Assembly (NCBI GenBank): GCA_964445195.1
Contig: CAYUKA010000009.1
Coordinates: 1-64,000 of the forward strand
Source: UM-FILTER-47-13 sp964445195
GTDB taxonomy: Bacteria; Pseudomonadota; Alphaproteobacteria; Micavibrionales; Micavibrionaceae
DNA length: 64,000 nucleotides
Direction: 5' to 3'
In this document: one piece after another, positions 7,435 to 17,027 of the stretch
Position numbering within the stretch: position 1 is the first letter of the stretch
How the letters are laid out: each line of letters opens with the position of its first letter
The notes under the pieces: model-generated
Seen by the model: only the letters and a program-made list of their open reading frames with translations
Told to the model about the DNA's origin: nothing
The model's database searches: none
Translations under genes and position numbers: made by a program

Positions 7435-9048
7435 CTAAAAAGCCAGCCGCTTGATCTGCTTGATCTGCGGCAGGCTTTTGACCTTCTCATAGACATCGTC
7501 GGGCAGGGCTTCATCCAACGCGACCAGCGCCACGGCGGTGCCGTCCTTTTCACGGCGGCCAAGCCGGAAATCGGCGATATTCTGCCCGGCCTCGGCCAGC
7601 AGCATCCCCAGACCGCCGATCAGGCCCGGCTTATCCTCGTTGCGGATATAGAGCATGTGATCGGCCAGCGCCACCTCGACCGGCACGCCCTCGATATTGA
7701 CGATGCGCGGCGCCCGGCCGGTAAACAGCGTCCCGGCCACAATCCGCTCGCGCTTTTCCGTGATAACTTTCACCGTCATCAGGCTGCGGAAATCCTGGGC
7801 CGAACCGGTCTTGGTCTCGGCGATCTCGATGCCGCGGGCCTCGGCGATCTTGACCGCGTTGACCATGTTAACACTGTCAAGCTGGGCCTTGAGCAAATGC
7901 GCCAGCACCAGCGCGGTCAGCGGTTTGACATTGAGTTCTGCGACCGAGCCTTCATATTCGACACTGACCGCCTTGATCGCGTTCTCGGTAATCTGGCCGG
8001 CGAAACTGCCGAGCTGCTCGGCGAGCTTCATATAGGGCTTTAAGCGCGGCGCATCCTCGGCTGAAATTGACGGCATGTTCAGCGCATTGGTCACCGCGCC
8101 GTTGACCAGGAAATCGCTCATCTGTTCCGCGACCTGGATCGCGACATTGACCTGCGCCTCTGTCGTTGATGCGCCGAGATGCGGCGTGCAAACGACATTT
8201 TCATAGCCGAAAAGCGGGTTGTCCGTTGCCGGCTCGGTTTCAAATACATCCAGCGCCGCCCCGGCAACCTTGCCCGAATCAAGCGCGTCCTTCAGGTCAG
8301 CCTCATTAATAATGCCGCCGCGCGCGCAGTTGATAATCCGCACGCCGTCTTTCATTTTGGCAATCGAGTCCCTGTTGATCAGCCCGGCGGTCTTATCGTT
8401 CTTCGGCACATGGATGGTGATAAAGTCAGCGCGGGCGAACAGCTCATCCAGCTCGACTTTTTCCACGCCGATTTCAACCGCGCGGTCTTCGGTCAGGAAC
8501 GGGTCATAGGCCACCACATCCATCTGCACCCCCAGCGCGCGGCTCGCCACGATCGAACCGATATTGCCGCAGCCGATCACGCCGAGCGTTTTTGCGTAAA
8601 GCTCAACGCCCATGAATTTTGATTTTTCCCACTTGCCTGCATGGGTTGAGGCGTTGGCCTGCGGGATCTGGCGCGCCAGGGCAAACATCATCGCGACCGC
8701 GTGCTCGGCGGTGGTGATCGAGTTGCCGTAGGGCGTGTTCATCACCACAACGCCTCTGGCGGTGGCGGCGTCAAGATCGATATTGTCGATGCCGATCCCG
8801 GCCCGGCCGATCACTTTCAGGTTTGCGGCCTTGCCAAGCAGGTCCGGCGTTGCCCTGGTCGAGGACCGCACAGCGAGACCGTCGTAATCATTGATAATGG
8901 CGAGTAATTCGTCGCTGCTCAGGCCCGGCTTGAAATCGACCTCGATACCGTTTTTCTGGAAGATCTCCCCGGCCAGCGGGTTCATTTTGTCGGAAATCAG
9001 AACCCTGGCGGTTTTTTGGGCAGGTTTCTGTGTGGATTTTTGTGTCAT
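7435..9048 (-). CDS. serA: D-3-phosphoglycerate dehydrogenase
   Basis: First step of phosphorylated serine synthesis: 3-phosphoglycerate plus NAD+ to 3-phosphohydroxypyruvate. I chose the start MTQKSTQKPAQ at 9048, because the 40 residues upstream in frame do not resemble the family; this gives 537 residues, the usual long type. The nucleotide motif GCGNIG is at 159-164, and the catalytic triad is Arg243 (NCARGG), Glu272 (ETEP) and His290 (TPHLGAST). The C-terminal half has the intervening substrate-binding domain and a terminal ACT domain (NEDKPGLIGGLGMLLAEAG), which senses serine in relatives. serC and serB lie 3-5 kb away on the right. Confidence 0.95.
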   Translation of the reverse strand: MTQKSTQKPAQKTARVLISDKMNPLAGEIFQKNGIEVDFKPGLSSDELLAIINDYDGLAVRSSTRATPDLLGKAANLKVIGRAGIGIDNIDLDAATARGVVVMNTPYGNSITTAEHAVAMMFALARQIPQANASTHAGKWEKSKFMGVELYAKTLGVIGCGNIGSIVASRALGVQMDVVAYDPFLTEDRAVEIGVEKVELDELFARADFITIHVPKNDKTAGLINRDSIAKMKDGVRIINCARGGIINEADLKDALDSGKVAGAALDVFETEPATDNPLFGYENVVCTPHLGASTTEAQVNVAIQVAEQMSDFLVNGAVTNALNMPSISAEDAPRLKPYMKLAEQLGSFAGQITENAIKAVSVEYEGSVAELNVKPLTALVLAHLLKAQLDSVNMVNAVKIAEARGIEIAETKTGSAQDFRSLMTVKVITEKRERIVAGTLFTGRAPRIVNIEGVPVEVALADHMLYIRNEDKPGLIGGLGMLLAEAGQNIADFRLGRREKDGTAVALVALDEALPDDVYEKVKSLPQIKQIKRLAF

Positions 9049-9260
9049 TTTATAACACCCCATTTTGTCTTGTTGAGGAAAACAGACCTCCTTCTTAACA
9101 GGCTTTGCGCGCAGAGCAAAGTTTATTTTGCATTGCCGCAAATGGGCCGCAAACCACCCGCCCGCCACACCGTCATTTTTTGGAATTGACAGTCTTCTGT
9201 AAATAACATAAGGGTGCTTTTATAGATGAAATAAGAATGACCACAAAAGGATCAGCGCCC

Positions 9261-10432
9261 ATGAAACCGTTTCACAGCACCAGCCGCGCCGGCGCCTTAA
9301 GCGCCCTGGCCCTGGCGGCCTTTCTTGTCCTGCCCGACGCAGCGCACAGCCATAGTTTTCATGATCAAAGTGAGCACTGCCCGGTGCCGACAGAGCTCTT
9401 CAACACCCTGATCGCCGCAGAAAGAGACGCCAGAGATCCGGCGTTGCACGCGCTTGATATGATGCCACGTTCCAGAGATGCCGCACTTATGATGACCAGG
9501 ATTTCGGCCGCATGCTGGCGCTGGCCGTCTGGGCCGAAAATATGGACGCCTTGCAACACGCGCTTGATCACGGCGCCGATGAGGCCATGAAATCCGCAGC
9601 GCTGGATTACGCCATCGACCATGACCGGCAGGATATGTTCGCCGCCGTTCTGGCCGCCGCGCCGGCCGACAAAACCGGCCCTATGCTGACAACGCATTTT
9701 GAAGGCAAGACCGCCATGTTCGAAGCCATGTGGGATCAGGGCCTGTCCGAAAAGGAACAGACACAGCTTTTGATCAAAGCCTTTAAAGTCTACGATAACG
9801 CGCCGCTTTTTGAACGGTTGCTCACATTACCGTTAACAGACGAGATGAAAAACAGCTTCCTGCTGGCGCTGGCGGAAGACACAAATGTCTACGGCGGTAC
9901 ATACGATGAGATTCATGAACAGATGCTGGACAGTTTCCTGGCCGTGGCGGACGATATCGATCCGGCTTTCCTGACCGCGGTGGCTGATAAAATGGCCTTT
10001 GACGGCAACCCGGAATTGCTGCCCCGGATTTATCCCCTGCTGCCCCATGACGCCGAATTGCACCAGCGCCTGCTGGAGCGTGCTTTGTCCATACGCGTAA
10101 ATTCCGACCGATATAAACAGACCGCAATTCTGAGAGCCGTATTGGCGCGCGGCCTGACGGATGAGCAAAAACAAACAACGCTGCTCACGTTGCTCGAAGA
10201 AGGCCGGCTTGAACCCGCGCTGCTGGTCATTGACAGCGGTATTACCGCTGAGATGCGCCAGGCCGCGCTGACACTCCTGACCGATCCGCAAGCGCAGCCC
10301 TACTGGATGAAAAACCGGCATAATACGAATAACAGCGCCGCCGTCGCCCGGCTGATCAACACGCTGTATGAGACGCAGACGGGTGCGGGTGCGCCCGATC
10401 CGGTCCCGGCTGCCGCCACACCGGTTCCATAA
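9261..10432 (+). pseudogene. Exported helical-repeat protein with a -1 frameshift
   Basis: The start MKPFHSTSRAG at 9261 follows AAAGGA and gives a clear Sec signal peptide (LSALALAAFLVLPDAAHS). The first frame runs off at 9590. From about 9488 the next frame continues as YDDQDFGRMLALAVWAENMDALQHALDHGADE to the stop at 10432, so one base is missing near the T run at 9487-9488. The restored protein, about 390 residues, is made of helical ankyrin-like units (DMFAAVLAAAP, PLFERLLTLP, ALLVIDSGIT). Function unknown; possibly periplasmic. The lesion may be a sequencing error or a real pseudogene. Confidence 0.6.
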
Positions 10433-10479
10433 AGTGGCGCTGGCTTTTTGATATCAGACCCTGTAGAGGAGACACAACC

Positions 10480-11691
10480 ATGAGAATAGATAACCTGCAA
10501 ACCCCGATCCCCGCAGACAAGCTGGCCGGTATGATCGGTATCCAGACCAGCTCGGAGCTGGAGTTCGTCGACGGCGTTTTTTATGTGTCCGCGTTGTTTA
10601 ATGACGGCACGCGCGCTTCGATCCCCTATAATCACCGGCAACATGAAGATGCCAGCCGCTATGTGCTGGCGCAGGTCTCTGCCGCGCGCAAGGCGGGCGC
10701 CGGACTTGAGCTGATTGACGGCGCCGAGCAGACCGCGTTTTTCGATCCGCAGCATCTTGATTGTGTCGCGACCGGCCAAAACGCCCCCGACGAGCGTAAC
10801 AAACGTATCACAAGAGGCGAGCGGTCCAGGAATGAACGCCATAGCCGCAGTCTGGATTTGCGCGGCCGGTTTTATCAGGACGGTCATTATCCGCGCAACG
10901 TTATCAATGTCACCTTCCCGACACAGGAAGAGCGGCAATCATACGTAGACAGCCTTGTCCGGCGTCAGCGGGCCGAGCAGGAGCGGGCCTTTATCAGCCC
11001 GCGCGCTGAACTCGGCATAGTCTGGCCGGCCGTGACCAAGAAGAGTCAGGGCCTTCACAAATGGGACGAGTATCTGAACGCTAACGATGTCGTCATGATT
11101 GAAGTGGTTCCGCACCGCGATGATGGCGGGCTGGCCTTTATGCCGCGCCCCGGCCGCGCCGAGGAACAAAAGGCAGAGCTGGTTATCAGCACGCTAAACG
11201 GCCCGGATTATCGGCATCGTAACACCGTTTTCATTCCTTTTGACAACCGCGCGCAGGCGGCCGTGGCCGCACAGGCAATCACTGCACGGATCAACGAGAG
11301 CCGCCTTCACGGCCATGCCAGGCTGATCCCGCTTGACGCAGAGCTTGGATTTTACGCCGATCCCGATCGTTTTGTGCGCGCCGGCGCATCGCTGCCCAAC
11401 CCTGAGTTTCTGCCTGATTACGAAGAAACAAAAAAGCGCTGCCACAGCGATATTTTTTACTTTGTGAAAGGATATGACGGGTACTTTACAAAAACCTATC
11501 ATGATATCGATGAAGCGGCGCGGCTGGCGCGTAATGCCAACCTGGCGTTACAGCGCCACCACGCCCGCACATGGGGCGGCGCGGCCATGGAGCTGGCGCC
11601 GGAAGAGGTCAGCGGCGACGCCGAAACCGGTTTCAGACTGGAAAAAGTGCACGGCGGCCATGGCCTGACTTCCGCTTACCGTATGATATAA
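10480..11691 (+). CDS. Hypothetical protein, 403 residues
   Basis: The start has a GAGGAG site 10 bp upstream. There is no signal peptide or membrane segment, so a soluble cytoplasmic protein is likely. It is rich in Arg, His and charged residues, with a basic region near residues 105-130 (RITRGERSRNERHSRS). The last 90 residues contain a Tyr/Phe-rich stretch (FYFVKGYDGYFTKTYHD). I recognise no domain. It sits between the frameshifted exported protein and serC, on the opposite strand to serC. GC content resembles its neighbours. Confidence 0.6.
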   Translation: MRIDNLQTPIPADKLAGMIGIQTSSELEFVDGVFYVSALFNDGTRASIPYNHRQHEDASRYVLAQVSAARKAGAGLELIDGAEQTAFFDPQHLDCVATGQNAPDERNKRITRGERSRNERHSRSLDLRGRFYQDGHYPRNVINVTFPTQEERQSYVDSLVRRQRAEQERAFISPRAELGIVWPAVTKKSQGLHKWDEYLNANDVVMIEVVPHRDDGGLAFMPRPGRAEEQKAELVISTLNGPDYRHRNTVFIPFDNRAQAAVAAQAITARINESRLHGHARLIPLDAELGFYADPDRFVRAGASLPNPEFLPDYEETKKRCHSDIFYFVKGYDGYFTKTYHDIDEAARLARNANLALQRHHARTWGGAAMELAPEEVSGDAETGFRLEKVHGGHGLTSAYRMI

Positions 11692-11795
11692 AATGCGGCA
11701 AGCCACTGACCGGCCTTGCCGGGACCGGTACCGTCGCCTGCGCCGGGCAGCGGCACAATGGCACAGCGCCGCCTGGACCTACAGCATCCTGGGTC

Positions 11796-12977
11796 TTACG
11801 CTGCTTTTTGCTGCTGCTCAGCCTTGGTCGCGGCAAACGCCCAGTCCAGCCACGGCAATAGCGCCTCTATATCAGATGTTTCGACCGTCGCCCCGCCCCA
11901 GATTCGCAGCCCCGGCGGTGCCGCCCGGTAGCCCTTGATGTCATAGGCGACGCCCTCGGCTTCCAGCAGCTTGGCCAGCGCGCCGATGAAGGCGCTTTGC
12001 GCGGCTTCGTCCAGCGCCGTGAACCACGGGTCGGTAATTTTCAGGCAGATCGAGGTGGTTGAGCGCGCCGCCGGATCTTCAGCCAGAAAGTCGATCCACG
12101 GCGTCGCCTCAACCCAGCCGGCCAGCGTGTCCAAATTCGCGGCGCTGCGGCGGATTGTCTCGGTCAGCCCGCCGATCCGTTCGACCCAGTTCAGCGCATC
12201 CAGGCAATCCTCAACCGCGATCATCGACGGCGTGTTGATCGTCAACCCTTCGAAAATCCCTTCATTGAGCTTGCCCCCTTTGGTCATGCGGAAAATTTTC
12301 GGCAGCGGCCGATCCGGCGTGAAACTCTCCAGCCGCGCGGCCGCGCGCGGGCTCAAGACCAGCATGCCGTGCGCGGCCTCGCCGCCCAATACTTTCTGCC
12401 AGCTCCAACTCGTCACATCGAGCTTGTCCCACGGCATGTCACAGGCAAACACCGCCGAGGTCGCATCGCAAAACGTAAGGCCGGCCCGGTCCGCCGCGAT
12501 CCACTCGCCATCCGGCACCCGCACGCCCGACGTCGTGCCGTTCCAGACAAAGACAACGTCATTGTCGAAATTCACCGCGCCAAGATCCGGCAGCGCGCCG
12601 TAATCGGCTTTGTGCGTTGTAGCCTCTAGTTTCAGGTGGTCGTTGATGTCCTTGAGCCAGTCGCCGGAAAAACTCTCCCACGCCAGCACGTCAACGCCGC
12701 GCGCGCCTAACATCGACCATAGCGCCATTTCAATCGCGCCGGTATCAGACGCCGGGACGATGCCGATTTTATAATCGGCCGGGATGCCCAGCAGAGCGCG
12801 GTGCTTTTCAATCACCTCCTTAAGCCTGGCCTTGCCCGGACCGGCGCGGTGCGAGCGGCCGATCAGTGCGCCTTTAAGCGCCTCTGCCGCCGTCCAGCCG
12901 GGGCGCTTGGCGCAGGGGCCGGAGGAAAAATGCGGGTTGTTCGGTTTCTGGCTTGGCTTATTGCCGGGCTTATCCAT
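11796..12977 (-). CDS. serC: Phosphoserine aminotransferase
   Basis: Second step of serine synthesis: glutamate-dependent transamination of 3-phosphohydroxypyruvate to phosphoserine, with PLP. I start it at MDKPGNKPSQKPNNPHFSSGP (12977), where family homology begins (FSSGPCAKRPGW), giving 393 residues. The PLP lysine lies in SWSWQKVLGGEAAHG, preceded by FCDATSAVF. The sequence is the longer type common in Alphaproteobacteria. serB is divergent, 85 bp away, so the two share a promoter region. serA is on the same strand downstream, separated by two orphan genes read the other way. Confidence 0.92.
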   Translation of the reverse strand: MDKPGNKPSQKPNNPHFSSGPCAKRPGWTAAEALKGALIGRSHRAGPGKARLKEVIEKHRALLGIPADYKIGIVPASDTGAIEMALWSMLGARGVDVLAWESFSGDWLKDINDHLKLEATTHKADYGALPDLGAVNFDNDVVFVWNGTTSGVRVPDGEWIAADRAGLTFCDATSAVFACDMPWDKLDVTSWSWQKVLGGEAAHGMLVLSPRAAARLESFTPDRPLPKIFRMTKGGKLNEGIFEGLTINTPSMIAVEDCLDALNWVERIGGLTETIRRSAANLDTLAGWVEATPWIDFLAEDPAARSTTSICLKITDPWFTALDEAAQSAFIGALAKLLEAEGVAYDIKGYRAAPPGLRIWGGATVETSDIEALLPWLDWAFAATKAEQQQKAA

Positions 12978-13062
12978 GGCTTTATCATCCTGATGATTTT
13001 GCGTTGCACGATATCCTGTTCCAGCGATAGATAATTCTCTCGTTTTTCGCAAGCGCTTTGTT

Positions 13063-13959
13063 ATGATGGCGGGCATGAACAACATGAATGACTTTATTCT
13101 GACCCTGACCGCCGCCGGTGACAATCTGAGTCCCGATCACTTTGCAGCGGCGCAGGACCATGGATTTGAAACGACCGGTGATCTTATCTGGCTGACCGCC
13201 GGCACCGCCGCCGATATTGCCTTAACGGCGCGCCCCCCTTTCGCGGCCATCCAAAACTTGCGCGCCGCGCTGGCCATTGAGCGAATTGATGTGTTTGTCA
13301 CCGCCGCAAAAAACCGCCGCAAAAAACTGCTGATCGCCGATATGGACAGCACGATCGTAGCCGGTGAAACGCTCGATGAACTCGCCGCCCATGCCGGGCT
13401 GAAAGACAAAATCGCCGTTATTACCGCCCGGGCCATGAACGGCGAACTTGATTTCAAGGATGCGCTGCGGGAACGTGTCGCGCTGCTTGAGGGCCTGCCG
13501 GAAAGCGCGGTTGCGCAAACGCTCGCCGCCACCCATCCGAACCCCGGCGCGGAAATTTTTGTGCAGACGATGAAACAAAATGCTGCAACATGCGTTCTGG
13601 TATCCGGCGGCTTTACGCTTTTTACCGCAGCATTTTCAAAAAGCTGCGGCTTTGATTTTCATCATGGCAACACGCTTGAAATCGAAAATGGCGTCCTGAC
13701 CGGCCGGGTCACAGAACCAATTCTCGACAAGGACAGCAAGGTGGATTTTTTACAGCATTACGTGACCGAAAATAACCTGACGACGGATGATGTTCTGGCG
13801 ATTGGCGACGGTGCGAATGATTTGCCGATGCTGCGGCTGGCCGGGCTGGGCATCGGCTATCACGCCAAGCCGGTTGTGCAGAACGAGATTGAGAATTGCG
13901 TTGTGCACGGCGACCTCAGCACTGCTTTGTACGCGCAGGGTCTTGTTCCTGGGGTATAA
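13063..13959 (+). CDS. serB: Phosphoserine phosphatase
   Basis: Last step of serine synthesis: hydrolysis of phosphoserine to serine. A HAD hydrolase of 298 residues with the nucleophile motif ADMDST (Asp93, Asp95), the Ser motif VSGGFTLFT, and the Mg-binding GDGANDLPM near the C-terminus. The 80 residues before the catalytic domain are a degenerate N-terminal domain as in other long SerB proteins. Three ATGs (13063, 13075, 13084) could serve as start; none has a strong ribosome site. Divergent from serC. Confidence 0.93.
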   Translation: MMAGMNNMNDFILTLTAAGDNLSPDHFAAAQDHGFETTGDLIWLTAGTAADIALTARPPFAAIQNLRAALAIERIDVFVTAAKNRRKKLLIADMDSTIVAGETLDELAAHAGLKDKIAVITARAMNGELDFKDALRERVALLEGLPESAVAQTLAATHPNPGAEIFVQTMKQNAATCVLVSGGFTLFTAAFSKSCGFDFHHGNTLEIENGVLTGRVTEPILDKDSKVDFLQHYVTENNLTTDDVLAIGDGANDLPMLRLAGLGIGYHAKPVVQNEIENCVVHGDLSTALYAQGLVPGV

Positions 13960-13965
13960 TATTTT

Positions 13966-14112
13966 TTCACCACGAAGCACACGAAGGGCACGAAGACACT
14001 GTGCTTGAATGCGGCGTAGCCGCAAAATATATTTAAACGTCCTGGCGTTGAAATGGTTAATTGCGCTGCGCGCGGCAAAGCGTTCAAACCTCTTCGTGTG
14101 CTTCGTGGTGAA
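13966..14112. repeat. Palindromic intergenic element, TTCACCAC family, copy 1
   Basis: A 147-bp element bounded by a perfect 21-bp inverted repeat: TTCACCACGAAGCACACGAA at the left begins it and the reverse complement closes it at 14092-14112. It lies between the converging ends of serB and the MoxR gene and ends 10 bp from the latter, so it may serve as a bidirectional terminator. A second copy with a diverged repeat is at 36127-36290. Confidence 0.75.
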
Positions 14113-14122
14113 GTAAAATCAA

Positions 14123-15277
14123 TCAGCTCTCAGCCGCCGCATCCTGATCCGTTTGGTCCGCTTCATCCGCTTTCGCGTCTGCCTTGGTCGGGTCGGCAGC
14201 AGATTCCTTATTGGCGCTGGTCAGGTGGCTGTAAGCGCTTTTGACCTCCTGCTTTCCTTTCATCTCCGGATCCGGTTCACCCATCAGTTCGAAGATTTCC
14301 TCGACGATATCATCGGTGGTAATGCGGTGCTCGATCGCCCGGTCGCCGCGCACAAGACGGTGGCGCAGCACACTTGAAGCCATCGCCTGCACGTCCTCCG
14401 GCGTCACTTCCTTGCGCCCTTTCAGCCAGGCATGGGCGCGCGAAACCTTATCCAGCGCAATGCTGGCCCGCGGGCTGGCGCCAACGGCAATAAAGGTACG
14501 CAATTCAAACGTATATTTTTGCGGATAGCGCGTGGCGAAAATAATATCGACGATGTATTTTTCGATATATTCCGGCACGACAATTTCATCTATTTCGGCG
14601 CGGGCCTTGAAAATGGTTTCGGCCTTGGTGATCACCCGGTCCTTAGCGCCGCCGGCCTTTTCTTCCTTTGCGCGCTTTGCCCGTTCTTTCTGGCTTTCCT
14701 CGTTCCGGATCAGGCGGATAATATCGCGTTCGGCTTCCTCGTCCGGGTAATTAACCGTGACATGCATCATAAAGCGGTCTTTCTGCGCTTCCGGCAGCGG
14801 GTAGGTCCCTTCCTGGTCGACCGGGTTCTGGGTCGCCATCACCAGGAACAGCTTTTCCATCGGATAAGACTGGCCGCTGACCGTGACCTGGCGTTCCGCC
14901 ATCGCCTCGAGCAGAGAGTTCTGCACCTTGGCCGGCGCCCGGTTAATCTCGTCGGCCAGCACCAGATTGGCAAATATCGCCCCCGGCTCGAACTGGTACA
15001 TGCCCCTGCCGCCGCCTTCGCCTTCATAATAGACCTGTTTGCCGGTAATATCGCTGGATACAAGGTCCGGCGTGAACTGGATCCGCTTGAACGCGGCCTC
15101 GATGTTGTTGGCCAGCGATTTGATCGCGCGCGTTTTGGCAAGGCCCGGCAGGCCTTCGACAAGAATATGCCCGTCAACCAGCAACCCCATCAGGATCAGG
15201 TTGATGATTTCCTCCTGGCCGATCATATCCAGGCCGACACGGCGGCGCAGATCGGCAATTTCGGGCAAGACGCTCAT
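14123..15277 (-). CDS. MoxR family AAA+ ATPase
   Basis: MoxR proteins are chaperone-like ATPases that usually act with von Willebrand factor A (VWA) proteins on membrane or metal-dependent clients. The start MSVLPEIADLRRR at 15277 follows AAGGAATATC and suits the family better than the upstream ATG. Walker A is GLPGLAKT (42-49), Walker B LVLADEIN (Asp109-Glu110), then sensor-1 ATQNPVDQEGTYPLPEAQKDRF. A Lys/Glu/Ala-rich tail of about 50 residues, ending ADAKADEADQTDQD, is an unusual addition. The normal downstream VWA and DUF58 genes are absent. Confidence 0.88.
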   Translation of the reverse strand: MSVLPEIADLRRRVGLDMIGQEEIINLILMGLLVDGHILVEGLPGLAKTRAIKSLANNIEAAFKRIQFTPDLVSSDITGKQVYYEGEGGGRGMYQFEPGAIFANLVLADEINRAPAKVQNSLLEAMAERQVTVSGQSYPMEKLFLVMATQNPVDQEGTYPLPEAQKDRFMMHVTVNYPDEEAERDIIRLIRNEESQKERAKRAKEEKAGGAKDRVITKAETIFKARAEIDEIVVPEYIEKYIVDIIFATRYPQKYTFELRTFIAVGASPRASIALDKVSRAHAWLKGRKEVTPEDVQAMASSVLRHRLVRGDRAIEHRITTDDIVEEIFELMGEPDPEMKGKQEVKSAYSHLTSANKESAADPTKADAKADEADQTDQDAAAES

Positions 15278-15453
15278 AAGGCTGATATTCCTTTTCTGTT
15301 TCCCCACATCCCATTAAGCGGCAGGCGGGTTAAAAAACCGTTACGATTCAATATATAATCAATCATCCGCTTGTTCACGCCCTTTTAACTTTTTCCGGTC
15401 TAGGATACACTGAACGGGCAATTATCTTTGCAGGTTTTTTCGGAAACAAACTC

Positions 15454-16329
15454 ATGGTCAATAAATTCATTGTCACTGACGACGAGCTGGAAGAGATGAT
15501 CTTCCGCTATTGCCGCGACTACACGGAACTGGAGCGCAAGGGCCGCTTTGACCGGATTTCCGGCCGTGACCGCGAGCTGAAGGAAATGATCCTGATCCTG
15601 CTGCAAAAAGGCCGTAAAAATGTCGCGCTGCTGGCCCCGGCCGGGGTCGGTAAAACCGCTATGGTGGTCGGGCTGGCGCAGGCCGTGGTGCGCGGCGAGG
15701 TACCGGAATATCTTATGAACGCCCGGGTGATCGAACTGGATCTGCCCAGTATGGCGTCGGGCACGACCGGCCCGGCCGATTTCCAGAGCCGGTTTATCCC
15801 GCTCTGCCGCGGCATGGCAGAGCGCTATCACTCGCCGGATTATCCGAAATTCGTCATGTTCGTCGATGAAATGCACACGATTATGCCGACCTGTGAAGGC
15901 TCGGGCTATCGCGGCCTGTCAGAGGTTATGAAACCGTACCTGACCGTCGGCGACCTGCACGTGATCGGCGCGACCACCGACGATGAATTCCGCATCTATG
16001 TCAAGGAAGACCCGGCGATGGACCGCCGTTTCCAGAAAGTGCCGCTGACCGAGCCAACGCCGCCGGAAACGCTCGGTATCCTGAAAATGCTGAAAGACGG
16101 GTATGAACGCCACCACCGCACAACGGTCAATGAAGAGTGCCTGAAGCTGATCATCAGGCTGACCGAGGAACATATGCCGCGCCGGACCCAGCCGGATAAA
16201 TCGATCATCGTCATGGACGGGGCCTGCGCCTGGCATGTCATCGAAAACGGCTGGGGCGGCGAACTGACCGAAAAATCGATCAAGAAGATGGTCTCGATCG
16301 AATGTAAACTGCACCCGGACGCGCTTTAG
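15454..16329 (+). CDS. Stand-alone AAA+ ATPase resembling the first ClpA/ClpB module
   Basis: At 291 residues this equals one nucleotide-binding domain of a ClpA/B unfoldase. It opens with FDRISGRDRELKEMILIL, like the start of NBD1, then Walker A APAGVGKT (61-68), Walker B VMFVDEMH (Asp138-Glu139), sensor-1 VIGATTDDEFR and the arginine finger region DRRFQKV. The N-terminal substrate domain, the coiled middle domain and NBD2 are absent. It is divergent from the MoxR gene and overlaps the HAD gene tail-to-tail by 4 bp. Likely an ATP-driven chaperone or regulator; partner unknown. Confidence 0.75.
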   Translation: MVNKFIVTDDELEEMIFRYCRDYTELERKGRFDRISGRDRELKEMILILLQKGRKNVALLAPAGVGKTAMVVGLAQAVVRGEVPEYLMNARVIELDLPSMASGTTGPADFQSRFIPLCRGMAERYHSPDYPKFVMFVDEMHTIMPTCEGSGYRGLSEVMKPYLTVGDLHVIGATTDDEFRIYVKEDPAMDRRFQKVPLTEPTPPETLGILKMLKDGYERHHRTTVNEECLKLIIRLTEEHMPRRTQPDKSIIVMDGACAWHVIENGWGGELTEKSIKKMVSIECKLHPDAL

Positions 16330-17027
16330 CCCGGCACCCGTTTCGCGGCCTGTACAGCCTCCAGGAAATCCGCCGCATTATTGCCGTGCCAGTCAATATG
16401 GGCGGGCAGCGGTTCCGGCGGGCGGCCGTAATGCACCAGACCGGTCAGCAGGCCCATCTCTTTGGGAATCCGCAAATTGCCCGCAATATCCTCGACCACC
16501 ATGGCCTGCCCCGGCGGCAGGTCAAGCGCATGAAGCGCCGCATCAAAGGCGCGGCGGCTTTCGGATTTTCTTTCAAAGCCGCTATCCTCGGCGGCAAAAA
16601 TCCGCTCATCCGGGAAAAAAGGTCTTAGGCCGAGATGATCAAGTGTGCGCACCGCCCAGCCGCGCGAAGCGTGGGTCACCAGCGCGTGGCCGAGTGCCAC
16701 GCGGTCAAACAGAGCCGCCAGAGCGGCGCTTTTTTTGATCAGCGTTTCATCGATCGCATCGTGAAAATCGTGGTGCATGCGCACGCGGTCCAGCGCAAAG
16801 CGCTCTAAAAACAGATCATAGCTATGACCGCGCAGGCGGTATGATTCCCAGCCGAAGGCCACCGCATCCTCAAGGCTCATCTCCACCCCGCCTTTCAGTG
16901 CGGCGCGGGCGGCAGCCAGGTTACAGGCCTGCTCAAAATCGCGGTCAAAGCGGTAAAGCGTATTATCCAGATCCCAGATCACGCCCCGGAGCGCCGCCAG
17001 ATCCGGCAAATCGTTACTTGCGGGCAT
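16326..17027 (-). CDS. HAD-family phosphatase, pyrimidine 5'-nucleotidase type
   Basis: A 233-residue HAD hydrolase. The nucleophile motif is WDLDNTLY, the Ser/Thr motif is VTHASRG, and the acidic motif is VVEDIAGNL. WDLDNTLY together with the helical cap resembles pyrimidine 5'-nucleotidases of the SDT1/PPA type, which clear nucleoside monophosphates. Its start overlaps the end of rsmC by 14 bp, so it is translated with the methyltransferase. Substrate is inferred. Confidence 0.75.
   Translation of the reverse strand: MPASNDLPDLAALRGVIWDLDNTLYRFDRDFEQACNLAAARAALKGGVEMSLEDAVAFGWESYRLRGHSYDLFLERFALDRVRMHHDFHDAIDETLIKKSAALAALFDRVALGHALVTHASRGWAVRTLDHLGLRPFFPDERIFAAEDSGFERKSESRRAFDAALHALDLPPGQAMVVEDIAGNLRIPKEMGLLTGLVHYGRPPEPLPAHIDWHGNNAADFLEAVQAAKRVPG

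Noticed and set aside
13966..14112. A CRISPR repeat pair
   Set aside because: Only two arms in opposite orientation, no spacer array and no cas genes; it is an inverted-repeat element.
14123..16329. A bacterial defence system based on the two AAA+ proteins
   Set aside because: No nuclease, methylase or other effector gene is next to them. MoxR and Clp-like ATPases are common housekeeping proteins.
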